From assembly GCF_000519085.1 (NCBI RefSeq), contig NZ_KI912577.1, forward strand, positions 4,272,035 to 4,336,034: 64,000 bases of DNA, given 5' to 3'. Within the stretch, counting starts at the first letter, position 1, and every line of letters starts with the position of its first letter. Under the pieces are notes generated by a model. That model did not search any database. It was given only the letters and a program-made list of their open reading frames with translations, and was not told the DNA's origin. The position numbers were made by a program, and so were the translations under genes. Below, in pieces: positions 50,507 to 59,260 of this stretch. The stretch is from Methylobacterium sp. 10. GTDB lineage: Bacteria > Pseudomonadota > Alphaproteobacteria > Rhizobiales > Beijerinckiaceae.

Positions 50507-50914
50507 GAGGAACTGCGACAAACGAAGTCCGGACCCGGTTTGCGGGACCATCGGCGGGGCAGCGGAGTGGCGACATCCTGGCATGACTTTATCCAACCCG
50601 CGGAGGGCTCGCATCGTTCCTGCGATAATCATCAATTGCGCGAGGTCGGAGAAGGAATTTTGGGCATCGATACGATCGGTGTGCCGGGGCCTTCGCGAGC
50701 GCATGCCTAGCGGGAAGGCTTTCCATCTTTCGCTTTTCGGGGGAAACCCTGTTCGGGAATGCCCGCCGCCCGGCGCTGTAGGCCTTCGACGATGCTATAT
50801 TTCGGACCGACCGTTCGCCACTCGACCCGTTGCCACTTGGCCATTCGCTCCGGCTCCAGTTCATGCCGGCTCCGGCATCCCGGCATGCCTTCCGCGTCCT
50901 TCGAAGCGTGACTT
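50507..50914. other. intergenic region upstream of purD with inverted repeat
   Basis: About 400 bases without a clear gene. It contains CATGCCGG (50862-50869) and CCGGCATG (50880-50887), a perfect 8-bp inverted repeat with a 10-base loop, 28 bases before the purD start. It could be a leader hairpin or operator. No known riboswitch pattern was recognised. Confidence 0.4.
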
Positions 50915-52198
50915 ATGAACATCCTCCTCATCGGCTCCGGCGGACGCGAACATGCCCTGGCTTATGCCATCGCCAAAAGCCCGCTCTGCTCCCGTTTGTT
51001 CACGGCCCCGGGCAATCCGGGCACGGCCGAGTACGGCGAGAACCGTCCCGATCTCGCGGTCACAGACCATGAGGCGGTGAGGCGGTTCTGCGAGACCGCC
51101 GGGATCGGTCTCGTGGTGGTCGGGCCGGAGGCCCCCCTCGTGGCGGGCCTCGTGGACGATCTCCTGGTGGCGGGCATCCGAGCCTTCGGGCCCACCAGGG
51201 CGGCGGCGCAGCTCGAAGGCTCGAAGGGCTTCACCAAGGATCTCTGCGCCGAGCGTGGCATCCCCACCGCCGCCTTCGCCCGCTTCACCGAGCGGGACGC
51301 CGCCCTCGCCTATCTGGCGCAATCCGGTGCGCCCATCGTGGTGAAGGCCGACGGCCTCGCCGCCGGCAAGGGCGTCGTGGTCGCGGAGACCCTGGAACAG
51401 GCCGAGAGCGCGGTCCGGTCCATGCTCGGGGAGCCAGGCGCCGAGATCGTCATCGAGGAATGCCTGTTCGGCGAGGAGGCGAGCTTCTTCGCCCTCTGCG
51501 ACGGCACGAACGCGGTGCCGATCGGGACGGCGCAGGACCATAAGCGTGTGTTCGACGGGGATCGCGGCCCCAATACCGGCGGCATGGGCGCCTATTCCCC
51601 GGCCACCATCCTCACGCCCGCCCTCGAACGTGAGGTGATGGACACGATCATCGCCCCGACCCTGGCGGGAATGCGCGAGCGCGGGACGCCCTTCACCGGC
51701 ATTCTCTATGCCGGCCTGATGCTGACCGCCGAAGGGCCCAAGCTCATCGAGTACAACACCCGCTTCGGCGACCCCGAGGCGCAGGTGCTGATGCCCCGTC
51801 TCGCCTCGGATCTGGTGCCGGCCCTGCTCGCCGCCTGCGAGGGCGACGTCACCGGCATCGCGCTGCAATTCGACGCCCATCGCGCCGCGCTGACCGTGGT
51901 GATGGCGGCGGCCGGTTATCCCGGCGCGGTGATGCGGGGTTCGACCATCCGGGGGATCGCGGAGGCCGGCGCCAACAACGCGGTCATCGTGTTCCAGGCC
52001 GGCACGCGGGCGGAGAATGGCCGCATCGTCGCCGATGGCGGCCGGGTTCTGGCGGTGACGGCGACCGGCGACAGCATGATGGAGGCCCAGGCCCGCGCTT
52101 ATGCGGCGGTGTCGCGGATCGACTGGCCCGAGGGCTTCTGCCGCCGGGACATCGGCCGACGGGCCGTGGCCCGCGAAGTGGCCGGGGACGGCATCTGA
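50915..52198 (+). CDS. purD: phosphoribosylamine-glycine ligase
   Basis: PurD, 427 aa, ATP-grasp ligase of purine synthesis that joins phosphoribosylamine and glycine. Motifs: 'MNILLIGSGGREHALAYAI', 'LVVVGPEAPLVAGLVDDL', 'GSKGFTKDLCAERGIPTA', 'IVVKADGLAAGKGVVVA', 'DHKRVFDGDRGPNTGGMGAYSP', 'FTGILYAGLMLT' and 'IEYNTRFGDPEAQVLMPRL'. Complete length. Upstream has the inverted repeat at 50862. Followed by a small RMF-like gene after 84 bases. Confidence 0.97.
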   Translation: MNILLIGSGGREHALAYAIAKSPLCSRLFTAPGNPGTAEYGENRPDLAVTDHEAVRRFCETAGIGLVVVGPEAPLVAGLVDDLLVAGIRAFGPTRAAAQLEGSKGFTKDLCAERGIPTAAFARFTERDAALAYLAQSGAPIVVKADGLAAGKGVVVAETLEQAESAVRSMLGEPGAEIVIEECLFGEEASFFALCDGTNAVPIGTAQDHKRVFDGDRGPNTGGMGAYSPATILTPALEREVMDTIIAPTLAGMRERGTPFTGILYAGLMLTAEGPKLIEYNTRFGDPEAQVLMPRLASDLVPALLAACEGDVTGIALQFDAHRAALTVVMAAAGYPGAVMRGSTIRGIAEAGANNAVIVFQAGTRAENGRIVADGGRVLAVTATGDSMMEAQARAYAAVSRIDWPEGFCRRDIGRRAVAREVAGDGI

Positions 52199-52282
52199 CG
52201 GGACGGTGCCCTTGAAATCCCGGGCGCCCGCTCATCTTGCACGGTGACGGCCGGTATCGCGCCGGCGCGGAGGAATCGACCG

Positions 52283-52453
52283 ATGGGCTACGTCTCGAAG
52301 ACCGTGATGGAAGAGGGCAAGGCCGCCAAGATCGCGGGCCAGCCGGATGCGTCCAACCCCTACCCCGCCGGATCGCAGAATAGCGCCGACTGGCTCGAAG
52401 GCTACACCTATGACGAGGCCGAGCAGAACGTCGACGACGACTCGGACGAGTAG
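52283..52453 (+). CDS. small RMF-like (ribosome modulation factor-type) protein
   Basis: A 56 aa protein from ATG 52283 with a strong GGAGGA ribosome binding site. The core 'EGKAAKIAGQPDASNPYPAG' and 'SADWLEGYTYDEAE' resembles the RMF/CrpP motif (G-x-x-A-x-x-G...NPYP-G...W-x-x-G-Y). Family members bind and inactivate ribosomes in stationary phase or bind other targets; this assignment rests on a short pattern. An acidic tail ends it. It lies 85 bases downstream of purD and is convergent with glk. Confidence 0.75.
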   Translation: MGYVSKTVMEEGKAAKIAGQPDASNPYPAGSQNSADWLEGYTYDEAEQNVDDDSDE

Positions 52454-52462
52454 CCGCCCGGC

Positions 52463-53473
52463 TCAGTCCTTGGTCCAGATCTGTCCGTGATAGACGAACA
52501 CGTCGTACCGGTTCGCCAGGGCGGCGAGGCCTGAAAAGGCGGGGTCCTGGACGGAGATCACGCTGGTGGGGATCGCCTCCATCTGCGTGACGAAGGGCGG
52601 CTTGTGCTCGAAGGACCGCCGGAAATCGCCCTTTTCCAGGATGGGCAGGATCCGCGGCGCGATGCCGCCGCCGATATAGACGCCACCCGTGGCGAGGAAC
52701 GTCAGGGCAAGGTCACCGCAGACCCGGCCGAGAAGCTTGGTGAAGAGGGCGACGGATTCGACCGCATGAGGATCGCTCCCGTCGACCCCCCGCGTGGTTA
52801 CCATGGCAGGCTCGGCCTCCGCCGCGTCCCGACCGGTTCGGGCGCGATGGACCGCCTTGTAGAGGCGCGCGAGCCCAGGCCCCGAGAGCAGCGCCTCGAC
52901 CGTCACCCGCCCCTCGATCCGCTCCACATGCCGCCAGATCTCCTCTTCGGCCGCATCGGCGGGCCCGAAATCCACGTGTCCCGCTTCGGTGGAGACGATG
53001 GTGAGCCGGTCCGCGTAGGGGATGACCGCTGCGGCGCCGAACCCGGTTCCGGGACCAAGGACGAGCCTGGTCCCCTGGTCGCCCTTCAGCCCGCCGTCGC
53101 GATAGGGGCCGATCGGCGTCAGGTCGGTGGGTGCGATATCCACGGCGCCGGCGGCGACAGGCACGTAATCGTTGACGACGACCGCACGCGAAAGGCCGAA
53201 ATCCCGCCCGATCCGCGCACCCTCGATGACCCAGTCCGCATTGGTGAGGCGGACGGCGGGCCCATCGATCCGGGCGGCGACGGCCAGGATCGTCGAGCGC
53301 GGCGCCGGTCCGGCATGCGTATCGAGAACGGACCTGATCGCGGCACTCGGGTCGGGGAAGGCGTTCGTCTGGACATGCCCGACGATCTCCGCCTCGGCGC
53401 CCGGCTCCGGCACGAGTGCGAAACGGGCATTGGTGCCGCCGATATCGCCGACGAGGACCGGGAACTCGAACAT
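52463..53473 (-). CDS. glk: glucokinase
   Basis: Hexokinase-fold Glk of the bacterial glucokinase family, 336 aa, phosphorylates glucose with ATP. Motifs: 'FEFPVLVGDIGGTNARFALV' (phosphate 1), 'AVVVNDYVPVAAG', 'LVLGPGTGFGAA', 'STEAGHVDF' and 'FLATGGVYIGGGIAPRILP'. It starts at ATG 53473 ('MFEFPVLVGD'); a longer frame upstream is not needed. It is on the same strand as otsB, 127 bases apart, so both may concern sugar and trehalose metabolism. Confidence 0.95.
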   Translation of the reverse strand: MFEFPVLVGDIGGTNARFALVPEPGAEAEIVGHVQTNAFPDPSAAIRSVLDTHAGPAPRSTILAVAARIDGPAVRLTNADWVIEGARIGRDFGLSRAVVVNDYVPVAAGAVDIAPTDLTPIGPYRDGGLKGDQGTRLVLGPGTGFGAAAVIPYADRLTIVSTEAGHVDFGPADAAEEEIWRHVERIEGRVTVEALLSGPGLARLYKAVHRARTGRDAAEAEPAMVTTRGVDGSDPHAVESVALFTKLLGRVCGDLALTFLATGGVYIGGGIAPRILPILEKGDFRRSFEHKPPFVTQMEAIPTSVISVQDPAFSGLAALANRYDVFVYHGQIWTKD

Positions 53474-53599
53474 GCGTACGGTTGTCCTTCGCGCTGGAAT
53501 CCGGAGTTTGACATCTCTCCTGCCCTCGAATCGAGGGCGGAGCGTCACGATCGGGTCTGCGGCACCGGCCCGGATACGGGACCGCGGCCGGTCGCGCCC

Positions 53600-54352
53600 T
53601 CAGGCGGGCGGCAGGGCGTCGGGGTCGATCGGCGCTCCATCGGCCCAGGCATAGATGAGTGCGCGCACGGCATCGGGATCCGTGAGACGCCGCGTGGCGA
53701 TGGTGTCGCTGCCGCCGATGCGGACGCTGACCCCGCCCGTCTCGTTCACCACGGCGAAGGCCTTCTCGTCGGTGAGATCGTCGCCGAGGAACATCGCGCG
53801 ACGGCCGGCATAGGGCGGCGCTTCCGACAAGGCGCGGATGGCATGGCCCTTGGTGGCCGAGGCCGGGACGATCTCACCAACCGCCTTGCCCAGCTGCAGC
53901 CGGTAATCGGCGCCGAGATCGGCCGCCGCCGCCTTCACCGCCTCCTCCGCCTGCGCAGCGTCGGTGGGCGTGGCGAGGCGCCAATGCACGGCGACGGAGG
54001 CACCCTTGTCCTCGATCAGCACGGATTCGAGGTCGCGCACGGCGTCCTTCAAACCGGCGATGCGGGCGCGCAGGGCGGGATGATCCTCGGCGCTTCCGCC
54101 GGATACGATCCCGTCGACCCGCCGCTCGACCCCGTGAAGTCCGGCGACGTCGAACCTGGCGGGCGAGAGAAAGTCGTCGATCACCGCGATGGGGCGGCCG
54201 GTGACGATGGCGAGCGCTCCGCCGAGGCGGTCCCGCAAGCGCAGGAGCGCGGGCGCGAGCTCCGGGGCGACCACCACCTGGTCCGGCCGCGGAGCGATCT
54301 CCACGAGGGTGCCGTCGAAATCGAGAAAGAGGGCGAAATCCGTCACAGGCAT
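53600..54352 (-). CDS. otsB: trehalose-6-phosphate phosphatase
   Basis: OtsB, 250 aa, HAD-superfamily phosphatase making trehalose. The nucleophile motif is 'FALFLDFDGTLVEI' (Asp11 and Asp13), with 'AIVTGRP' (motif II), 'GLHGVERR' (cap), 'KGHAIRAL' and 'AMFLGDDLTDEKAFAVVNETGG' (motif IV, GDDLTDE). Trehalose protects against desiccation and osmotic stress. No otsA is visible in the window. Start at ATG 54352; the ORF extends further upstream but without protein character. Confidence 0.93.
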   Translation of the reverse strand: MPVTDFALFLDFDGTLVEIAPRPDQVVVAPELAPALLRLRDRLGGALAIVTGRPIAVIDDFLSPARFDVAGLHGVERRVDGIVSGGSAEDHPALRARIAGLKDAVRDLESVLIEDKGASVAVHWRLATPTDAAQAEEAVKAAAADLGADYRLQLGKAVGEIVPASATKGHAIRALSEAPPYAGRRAMFLGDDLTDEKAFAVVNETGGVSVRIGGSDTIATRRLTDPDAVRALIYAWADGAPIDPDALPPA

Positions 54353-54587
54353 TGTCCCAGGGTGTCTCGCTCGGGATGGCCGGCTCACCGAGACGGCCGA
54401 TCCACCAAAGCGGCCGAATACCTATCATCCGCGTCGCGAGCGGGGCTAGCATGGCCCGCGCCACGCGCAAACGCCGTGTCTCGAATATCGCCTCCGCGCC
54501 GGCCCCGTCGCGACAGCGGTCTCCCGTTTCCGGGAGGACGCTCGACCGACACCCCCCTGACAGTCCTTCGAATCGAGGATGACGCCG

Positions 54588-55082
54588 ATGCACCCGACAC
54601 CCCTGCCCTGCGGTCCCGGCCAGGAAAGCGTGTGGGATTATCCGCGCCCGCCGCGGCTGGAGCGCGTGGCCCGGCGCCTGCGTGTGGTCTTCGCCGGCAC
54701 GATCGTCGCCGAGACGGCGGCGGGTTACCGCGTGCTCGAAACGAGCCATCCGCCGACCTACTACCTGCCCCCCGGCGACGTGGCCGACGGCGTGCTCGGA
54801 CCGGCCAAGACGGCGGGGATCTGCGAATGGAAGGGCCGCGCCGTCCTCTACGATGTCGTGGCCGGGGGGCATCGGGCTCCGGGCGCGGCCTGGGCCTACC
54901 CGGCGCCCAAACCGGATTTCGCGGCCATCGCCGGTTATGTCTCCTTCTATGCCGGGGCGATGGAGGCCTGTTTCGTCGGCGACGTGAAGGTCGAGCCGCA
55001 GCCCGGCGGTTTCTATGGCGGCTGGATCACCCCGGAGGTCGTCGGCCCGTTCAAGGGCGGGCCGGGGAGCATGGGCTGGTGA
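54588..55082 (+). CDS. DUF427 domain protein
   Basis: A protein of about 164 aa with the DUF427 domain: 'WDYPRPPRLERVARRLRVVFAGTIVAETAAGYRVLE', 'HPPTYYLPPGDV', 'CEWKGRAVLYDV', 'WAYPAPKPDFAAIAGYVSFYAG'. This beta-rich domain is found singly or duplicated; its role is unknown. ATG 54588 has GAGG nine bases upstream; the ATG at 54579 is an alternative. Divergent from otsB across about 235 bases. Confidence 0.9.
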   Translation: MHPTPLPCGPGQESVWDYPRPPRLERVARRLRVVFAGTIVAETAAGYRVLETSHPPTYYLPPGDVADGVLGPAKTAGICEWKGRAVLYDVVAGGHRAPGAAWAYPAPKPDFAAIAGYVSFYAGAMEACFVGDVKVEPQPGGFYGGWITPEVVGPFKGGPGSMGW

Positions 55083-55265
55083 GCGCCACGGCCGGCGGTT
55101 TCCCTGCGCCACGCGACGGGCCTTCGATGCGCCATGCGACGGCCCTTCGGCGTGTCACCGAAAGCCGGCAGATACCGGTACCCATGGCGCCGAACGATGC
55201 TCTAAAGCCCGGGATCAGGTTCGACGAGACGGCCGCCCGAGGGCGGTGAAGACGGAGTGGCGCGC

Positions 55266-56507
55266 ATGCAGGACATCCCGGTGCAGGAGATGCCCATAAC
55301 CGACCCGAAGGCCCTCGGCCTCTGCCCCGAGCGGCTCGAGCGGGTCGATGGCTGGATGCGAAGGCTGGTGGCCGAGGGCAAGCTCGCCGGCCTCTCGGTG
55401 ATGCTGTCGCGGCGCGGGGAGACCGCGTTCTTCCGCGCCCATGGTCTGGCCGACATCGCCCGCGCGACGCCGTTCGCCGCCGATACGATCACCCGCATCT
55501 ACTCGATGACGAAGCCGCTGACCTCGGTGGCCGTGATGATGCTCTACGAGGAAGGGCGCTTCCAGCTCGACGACCCGATCACCCGCTTCCTGCCCGAATT
55601 CGCCGAGATGCGGGTCTTCACCGGCGGCAACCGGGTCAAGGCCGAGACCGTGCCGGCGGAGCGCCCGATCACCATCCGGGACCTCCTCACCCATACGGCG
55701 GGCTTCACCTACGGCTTCATGGAAGCGACCCTCGTCGACGCGCTCTACCGGCAGAACGGTGTCGATTTCGGCGAGAACCAGGACGCGAGCCTCGCCGAGG
55801 TGGTCGCCCGGCTGGCGCGTCAGCCCCTCCTCGCCCAGCCCGGCGCGGAATGGAACTACAGCGTCGCCACCGACCTCCTCGGCCACCTCGTCGCGGTGGT
55901 CTCGGGCCAGGATTTCGGCGATTTCCTCAAAACGAGGGTGATCGATCCGCTGGGCATGGTCGATACGGATTTCTTCGTGCCAGCCGACAAGGTCTCGCGG
56001 CTGGCGGCCAATTACAGCCTGTTCCGCGACCGCAGCCTCAAGCTCTACGACGACGCGGTGGGAAGCCGCTTCGCCGCCAGGCCCGCGATCGCCTCGGGCG
56101 GGGGCGGTCTCGTCTCGACGGCGTCGGACTACATGCGCTTCTGCCGCTTCATCCTCGGGCGCGGCGCCCTCGACGGCGTGCGGCTCCTCGGCCGCAAGAC
56201 GGTGGACCTGATGCTGATGAACCATCTCGGCGGCGACCTCGCCTCGATGGGCCAGCCGCGCTTCTCGGAATCGTCCTATACCGGAATCGGCTTCGGGCTC
56301 GGATTCTCGGTCATGCTCGACCCCGCGCGGGCGCAGATCGTCGGCACGCCCGGCGAAGTCGCCTGGGGCGGCCTGGCCAGTACCTCGTTCTGGATCGACC
56401 CGGCAGAGGATCTCGCGGTGGTGATGCTGGCCCAGCTCATCCCGTCCTCGGCCCTGCCGATCAGACGGGAATTGCGGGTGCTGACCTACGCCGCCCTCGT
56501 GGAGTGA
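55266..56507 (+). CDS. serine hydrolase, beta-lactamase (class C/EstB-like) family
   Basis: Penicillin-binding-protein-like serine hydrolase, 413 aa, class C beta-lactamase fold. Active site: S80-M-T-K83 (SxxK in 'ITRIYSMTKPLTSVAVMMLYEEG') and Y198-S-V in 'GAEWNYSVATDLLGHLV'. 'DLLTHTAGFTYG' is conserved, and the C-terminal 'WGGLASTSFWIDP' carries the HxG/W-x-G-like strand (here 'AWGG'). No signal peptide, so a cytoplasmic esterase or transesterase is more likely than a true beta-lactamase. Alternative start GTG 55257. Substrate unknown. Confidence 0.9.
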   Translation: MQDIPVQEMPITDPKALGLCPERLERVDGWMRRLVAEGKLAGLSVMLSRRGETAFFRAHGLADIARATPFAADTITRIYSMTKPLTSVAVMMLYEEGRFQLDDPITRFLPEFAEMRVFTGGNRVKAETVPAERPITIRDLLTHTAGFTYGFMEATLVDALYRQNGVDFGENQDASLAEVVARLARQPLLAQPGAEWNYSVATDLLGHLVAVVSGQDFGDFLKTRVIDPLGMVDTDFFVPADKVSRLAANYSLFRDRSLKLYDDAVGSRFAARPAIASGGGGLVSTASDYMRFCRFILGRGALDGVRLLGRKTVDLMLMNHLGGDLASMGQPRFSESSYTGIGFGLGFSVMLDPARAQIVGTPGEVAWGGLASTSFWIDPAEDLAVVMLAQLIPSSALPIRRELRVLTYAALVE

Positions 56508-56585
56508 CGGAGCTTCCAGGCATCGTCCCGGATCCGGGACGATGCCGCTTTCATGGATCGTCGGTCGGCGCGTCCGGCCGGTAGC

Positions 56586-57227
56586 CTACTCGGCGGGCTT
56601 GGTCGCCGGCTTCGGGGCCGTCGCGGCCGGTTTCGTGGCGGGCGCGGCCGGCGCACCGGCCCCCGTCGCGGCCGGCGCGGGCTTGGGCGCCCATTCCGGA
56701 TCGGAGCGGGGACCACCCGGGCCGTTGGTGGGTCCGGTGATCTGTCCCGGCAAAGTGTCGGTGACCTTGGTCCAGGCCTGCGACATGCACATGAAGCGCA
56801 GCATGCAGCCGCGCACGGTGAGTTCGCCGGGCTTCTCGCTCCAGATCGTCACGTCGTAGAACGAACCGTCCTCGGCGTTGTAGATCTTGCCTTCGTAATG
56901 GTTCTCGGCGTTGGGCTTGATGCCCATGATGAGCTGATGGCCGAGGGAGGGGCGGGCCTGCTTCTTCGGGTCGGGGTTCTTGAAGTCGATCCGGGGCTGG
57001 CCCTTGTCGTTCAGCGGCACCTTCAGCCAGACGACGTAGCCGCAGACGTGATCGTTCTTCGCACCGCATTTCTCGAGGCGGACGCGAGCCCGGCCATCCT
57101 CGGTGAGCCAGGTTCCGCTCGGATCGTTGGGAGCAGCCATGGCGAGACCGGATATCGCACTGAGTGCGAGACCGGCCGCCGGCGCCAGGAGGCGCCCGGC
57201 CATGACCGAAATGGGTCGATACGTCAT
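56586..57227 (-). CDS. DUF2147 exported protein
   Basis: Exported protein of 213 aa. Signal peptide 'MAGRLLAPAAGLALSAISGLAMAAP' after a short N-terminus. The DUF2147 domain follows: 'DPSGTWLTEDGRARVRLEKCGAKNDHVCGYVVWLK', 'NHYEGKIYNAEDGSFYDVTIWSEK', 'LTVRGCMLRFMCMSQAWTKV'. The last 50 residues are Ala/Pro/Lys-rich (KPAATAPKPATKPAE), probably disordered. Family function unknown. ATG 57227 with AAGGA eight bases upstream was chosen. Confidence 0.9.
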   Translation of the reverse strand: MTYRPISVMAGRLLAPAAGLALSAISGLAMAAPNDPSGTWLTEDGRARVRLEKCGAKNDHVCGYVVWLKVPLNDKGQPRIDFKNPDPKKQARPSLGHQLIMGIKPNAENHYEGKIYNAEDGSFYDVTIWSEKPGELTVRGCMLRFMCMSQAWTKVTDTLPGQITGPTNGPGGPRSDPEWAPKPAPAATGAGAPAAPATKPAATAPKPATKPAE

Positions 57228-57462
57228 CAAGAACATCCTTAACCCGACCCGAAACGCGACCGTCCGTGCCCATGCCGTCCGCCCGTCCGGGGCGCGTGGT
57301 CGAGCACGCGGTGGCGGGAGCCGCCCTCGTCTGAAGGCCCCGGCTTCGGATGTGAACGTGACCGGATCATGGCCGGCCCACGGCGTCCTAACGGATTTCG
57401 CGGGGGCAACGAGAGAATTCTTCGTGAGGTCATAGGCATCTCGCCTCGGACGATGCCGCATG

Positions 57463-57491
57463 AAAAAGGGCCGGTGCTCACGCACCGACCC
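57463..57491 (-). terminator. rho-independent terminator of the Cys-rich gene
   Basis: On the minus strand GGGTCGGTGC / GCACCGGCCC with a GTGA loop (stem 57482-57491 and 57468-57477, one wobble) followed by TTTTT. It lies 30 bases past the stop of the small Cys-rich gene. Confidence 0.85.
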
Positions 57492-57520
57492 TGATCCCGC
57501 CATTGACGAGGAACGCGGCC

Positions 57521-57730
57521 TTACTCGGCCGCCGTCATCTCGGAGGTGAAGTGGCCGCACCAATCCTTGGACGCCACCACCGGCCACAGGCCCGGCGACT
57601 TCGGCTCGGGCTGGCTCACCGGCGGGTTGTAGCGGCAGAGACCTTCGTCACCGGCCGAGAGGCCGCCATTGATCTTGTGATCGTCGAAGAAACGGCAGCT
57701 CTCGCAGGCCGCGCTGGTGCTGTGTGCCAT
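57521..57730 (-). CDS. small cysteine-rich (putative metal-binding) protein
   Basis: A 69 aa protein, 'MAHSTSAACESCRFFDDHKI' then 'GDEGLCRYNPPVSQPEPKSPGLWPVVASKDWCGHF'. Four cysteines (CxxC, then C, then C) and a histidine suggest a zinc or iron site; similar small proteins are common in Hyphomicrobiales but the function is unknown. The ATG has GGAG six bases upstream. A strong terminator follows, so it is a single-gene unit with an AT-rich promoter region containing an inverted repeat. Confidence 0.8.
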   Translation of the reverse strand: MAHSTSAACESCRFFDDHKINGGLSAGDEGLCRYNPPVSQPEPKSPGLWPVVASKDWCGHFTSEMTAAE

Positions 57731-57790
57731 GTGTATCTCCCAATGGTCCGGTCCAGGCAGAGGAGGCATATCGAGCCTCGCCGCCGCATA

Positions 57791-57808
57791 GTTATTAATT
57801 AGAATAAC
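57791..57808. promoter_or_regulatory. inverted repeat upstream of Cys-rich gene
   Basis: GTTATT-N6-AATAAC (57791-57796 and 57803-57808), in an AT-rich stretch 61 bases before the start codon. Symmetry suggests a regulator site; the binder is unknown. Confidence 0.4.
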
Positions 57809-57895
57809 TCCAGACTGAGGTCAAGGGCTGGTTCCTCCTCCTTGAAGCGGTCCGCCCTTTGGTATGGCTGCCGGGCCCCGAGTGTCGCGATCATA

Positions 57896-58100
57896 ATGGC
57901 AAAGCACCCGAAGCCTGAGGAGGTTGCTGCCACGCTGCGCAGGCAGTTGTGCCGATCTCACGGGGCGAGAGCGTCGCAGATGCCATCCACGCGCTCGGCG
58001 TGAGTTCAGTGACGGGCTACCGGTGGCGGCGTGAGTGCGGCGGCCTGTCGTCGGACCGAGTTCGACAGATGATGGTTCCGGAGACCGAGACTGCTCGACC
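57896..58100 (+). mobile_element. IS3-family orfA remnant, frameshifted and truncated
   Basis: A degenerate transposase OrfA. Frame 1 from ATG 57896 reads 'MAKHPKPEEVAATLRRQL', then the match jumps frame near 57945 and continues 'VPISRGESVADAIHALGVSS', 'VTGYRWRRECGGLSSDRVRQM', ending near 'PETETAR' around 58100. This is the HTH half of an IS3-type OrfA (pattern KPEEIVAxLR...GxSVADAIRxLGVTExTYYRWRxEYGGL). No OrfB or clear terminal repeat is seen. The sequence abuts the pcaC fragment, so IS activity probably caused that deletion. Confidence 0.8.
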
Positions 58101-58129
58101 GGACCAGGCTCAACGGCGCGCCCGCCTCG

Positions 58130-58341
58130 TCCGTGCCGATATTCTCGCCCAGGATGTCGCGCACCCGCCGGAAGGCGCCACTCGTCGCCGGCGCGCCGGC
58201 AGGAATCGCCGTCTGCAAGAGCCGCGCCTGCAAGTCGTGGAGATCGACGCCGTTGTCGAGTGCCGGGCAAATGTGGAGCTTGAACTCCTCCCCCCGCATC
58301 AGCGCCAGGGTGACCAGGGAGCGCGTCCGGCAGGCGGGGGT
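58130..58341 (-). pseudogene. 4-carboxymuconolactone decarboxylase (pcaC) fragment
   Basis: Right after the pcaD stop the minus strand reads 'CRTRSLVTLALMRGEEFKLHICPALDNGVDLHDLQARLL' and 'IPAGAPATSGAFRRVRDILG', clear PcaC/CMD sequence. There is no start codon or N-terminal third, and about six residues expected between LALM and GEEF are missing. The fragment ends against the IS3 remnant. PcaC would decarboxylate 4-carboxymuconolactone in protocatechuate catabolism; this copy cannot. Confidence 0.75.
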
Positions 58342-58345
58342 CGCC

Positions 58346-59143
58346 CTAGACCTCGCTTCTTGACCGGCCGAGGAAGGCGCCGAGATGGGCGGCCACCATG
58401 CCCGGATGCTCGACGGCGAGAAGGTGAGCCGCCCGCGGCAGGAGGACGAGTTCCGCTTGAGGGATGCCGGCGCAGATCTCTTCGGCCATGGGCGGGGGGG
58501 TGGACGGGTCGTCGCGCCCGGCGATGACCAGGGTCGGCGCCCGGATGCGCCCCAGCATGGGCCTGAGATCCATCTCGCCGATGGCCTCGCAGGCACGTGC
58601 GTAGCCGGTTCGATCGCAGGCGACGAAGTCATCCCTGATCGTCGTGAGGACAGCGGGTGATGCCTCGCGGAAGCCGGCGGTGAATCACCGCCCGAGAGTG
58701 GCCTCCACGATCGCGGCCGTCCCCTGCATCCGCACCGTCGCGGCCCGCTCGCCCCAGGTCTCGCGGCTGGGGAGATGGGCGGCGGTCGCCATCAGGCCGA
58801 GGCTGAGAACCCGCTCGGGGGCCTGCGCCGCCACGGCCTGGACGGTCATGCCGCCGAGGGAAAGCCCCGCGAGATGCGCCTTCTCGATATCGAGGGCGTC
58901 GAGAAGGCCGATGAAGTCGGCCGCCAGATCCTCGATACGGGTCTCGGTATCAAGGGCCGGAGAAGCGCCGTGGCCGCGCGTGTCGTAGCGCAGGATCCGA
59001 TAGAGGCCGCGCAGGCGCGTCTCCATGCCGTCCCACATCGCGAGCGTGGTGCCCAGGGAGTTCGACAGGGCGAGGACCGGCGCGCCCGCCGGTCCGGACA
59101 GGTCGACATTGAGGTCGACGCCGTTGGCTCGGATCAGGGGCAT
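58346..59143 (-). pseudogene. pcaD: 3-oxoadipate enol-lactonase (pcaD) with in-frame TGA
   Basis: Alpha/beta hydrolase PcaD. The frame would encode 265 aa: 'MPLIRANGVDLNVDLSGPAG', 'LSNSLGTTLAMWDGM', 'YDTRGHGASP', nucleophile 'AGLSLGGMTVQAVAAQAPERV', then 'EATLGR', TGA at 58685-58687, 'FTAGFREASPAVLTTIRDDF', 'MDLRPMLGRIRAPTLVIAGRDDP' and 'PRAAHLLAVEHPGMVAAHL' with the catalytic Asp and His. Homologs have W at the stop (LGRWFTxGF), so a single TGG to TGA change truncated it after 152 residues, without Asp and His. Starts at ATG 59143 between the pcaB stub and pcaC. Confidence 0.88.
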
Positions 59144-59149
59144 GCGCGG

Positions 59150-59257
59150 TCAGGCTCCATCTTGGGAAAATGTGTCGCCTTCCACGCTGCTGGCGCGCAT
59201 CGCCGAGGTCGCGAAGAGCGGCCCGAGCTGGTCCGAATCGAGGGCCGGGACGCTCAT
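59150..59257 (-). pseudogene. pcaB (carboxymuconate cycloisomerase) N-terminal stub
   Basis: A 35-codon remnant starting at ATG 59257, 3 bases after the BKACE stop: 'MSVPALDSDQLGPLFATSAM', then RASSVEGDTFSQDGA and TGA. The part 'LGPLFATSAMRA' resembles the start of PcaB (LFxxLxGSxAMRAxF). The rest of the gene is missing. Its position between BKACE and pcaD fits a pca operon. Short, so only moderately certain. Confidence 0.5.
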
Positions 59258-59260
59258 CCG

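Noticed and set aside
58685..58687. TGA in pcaD read as selenocysteine
   Set aside because: Homologs have tryptophan there, not cysteine; no SECIS-like hairpin was evident; the neighbouring genes are also broken.
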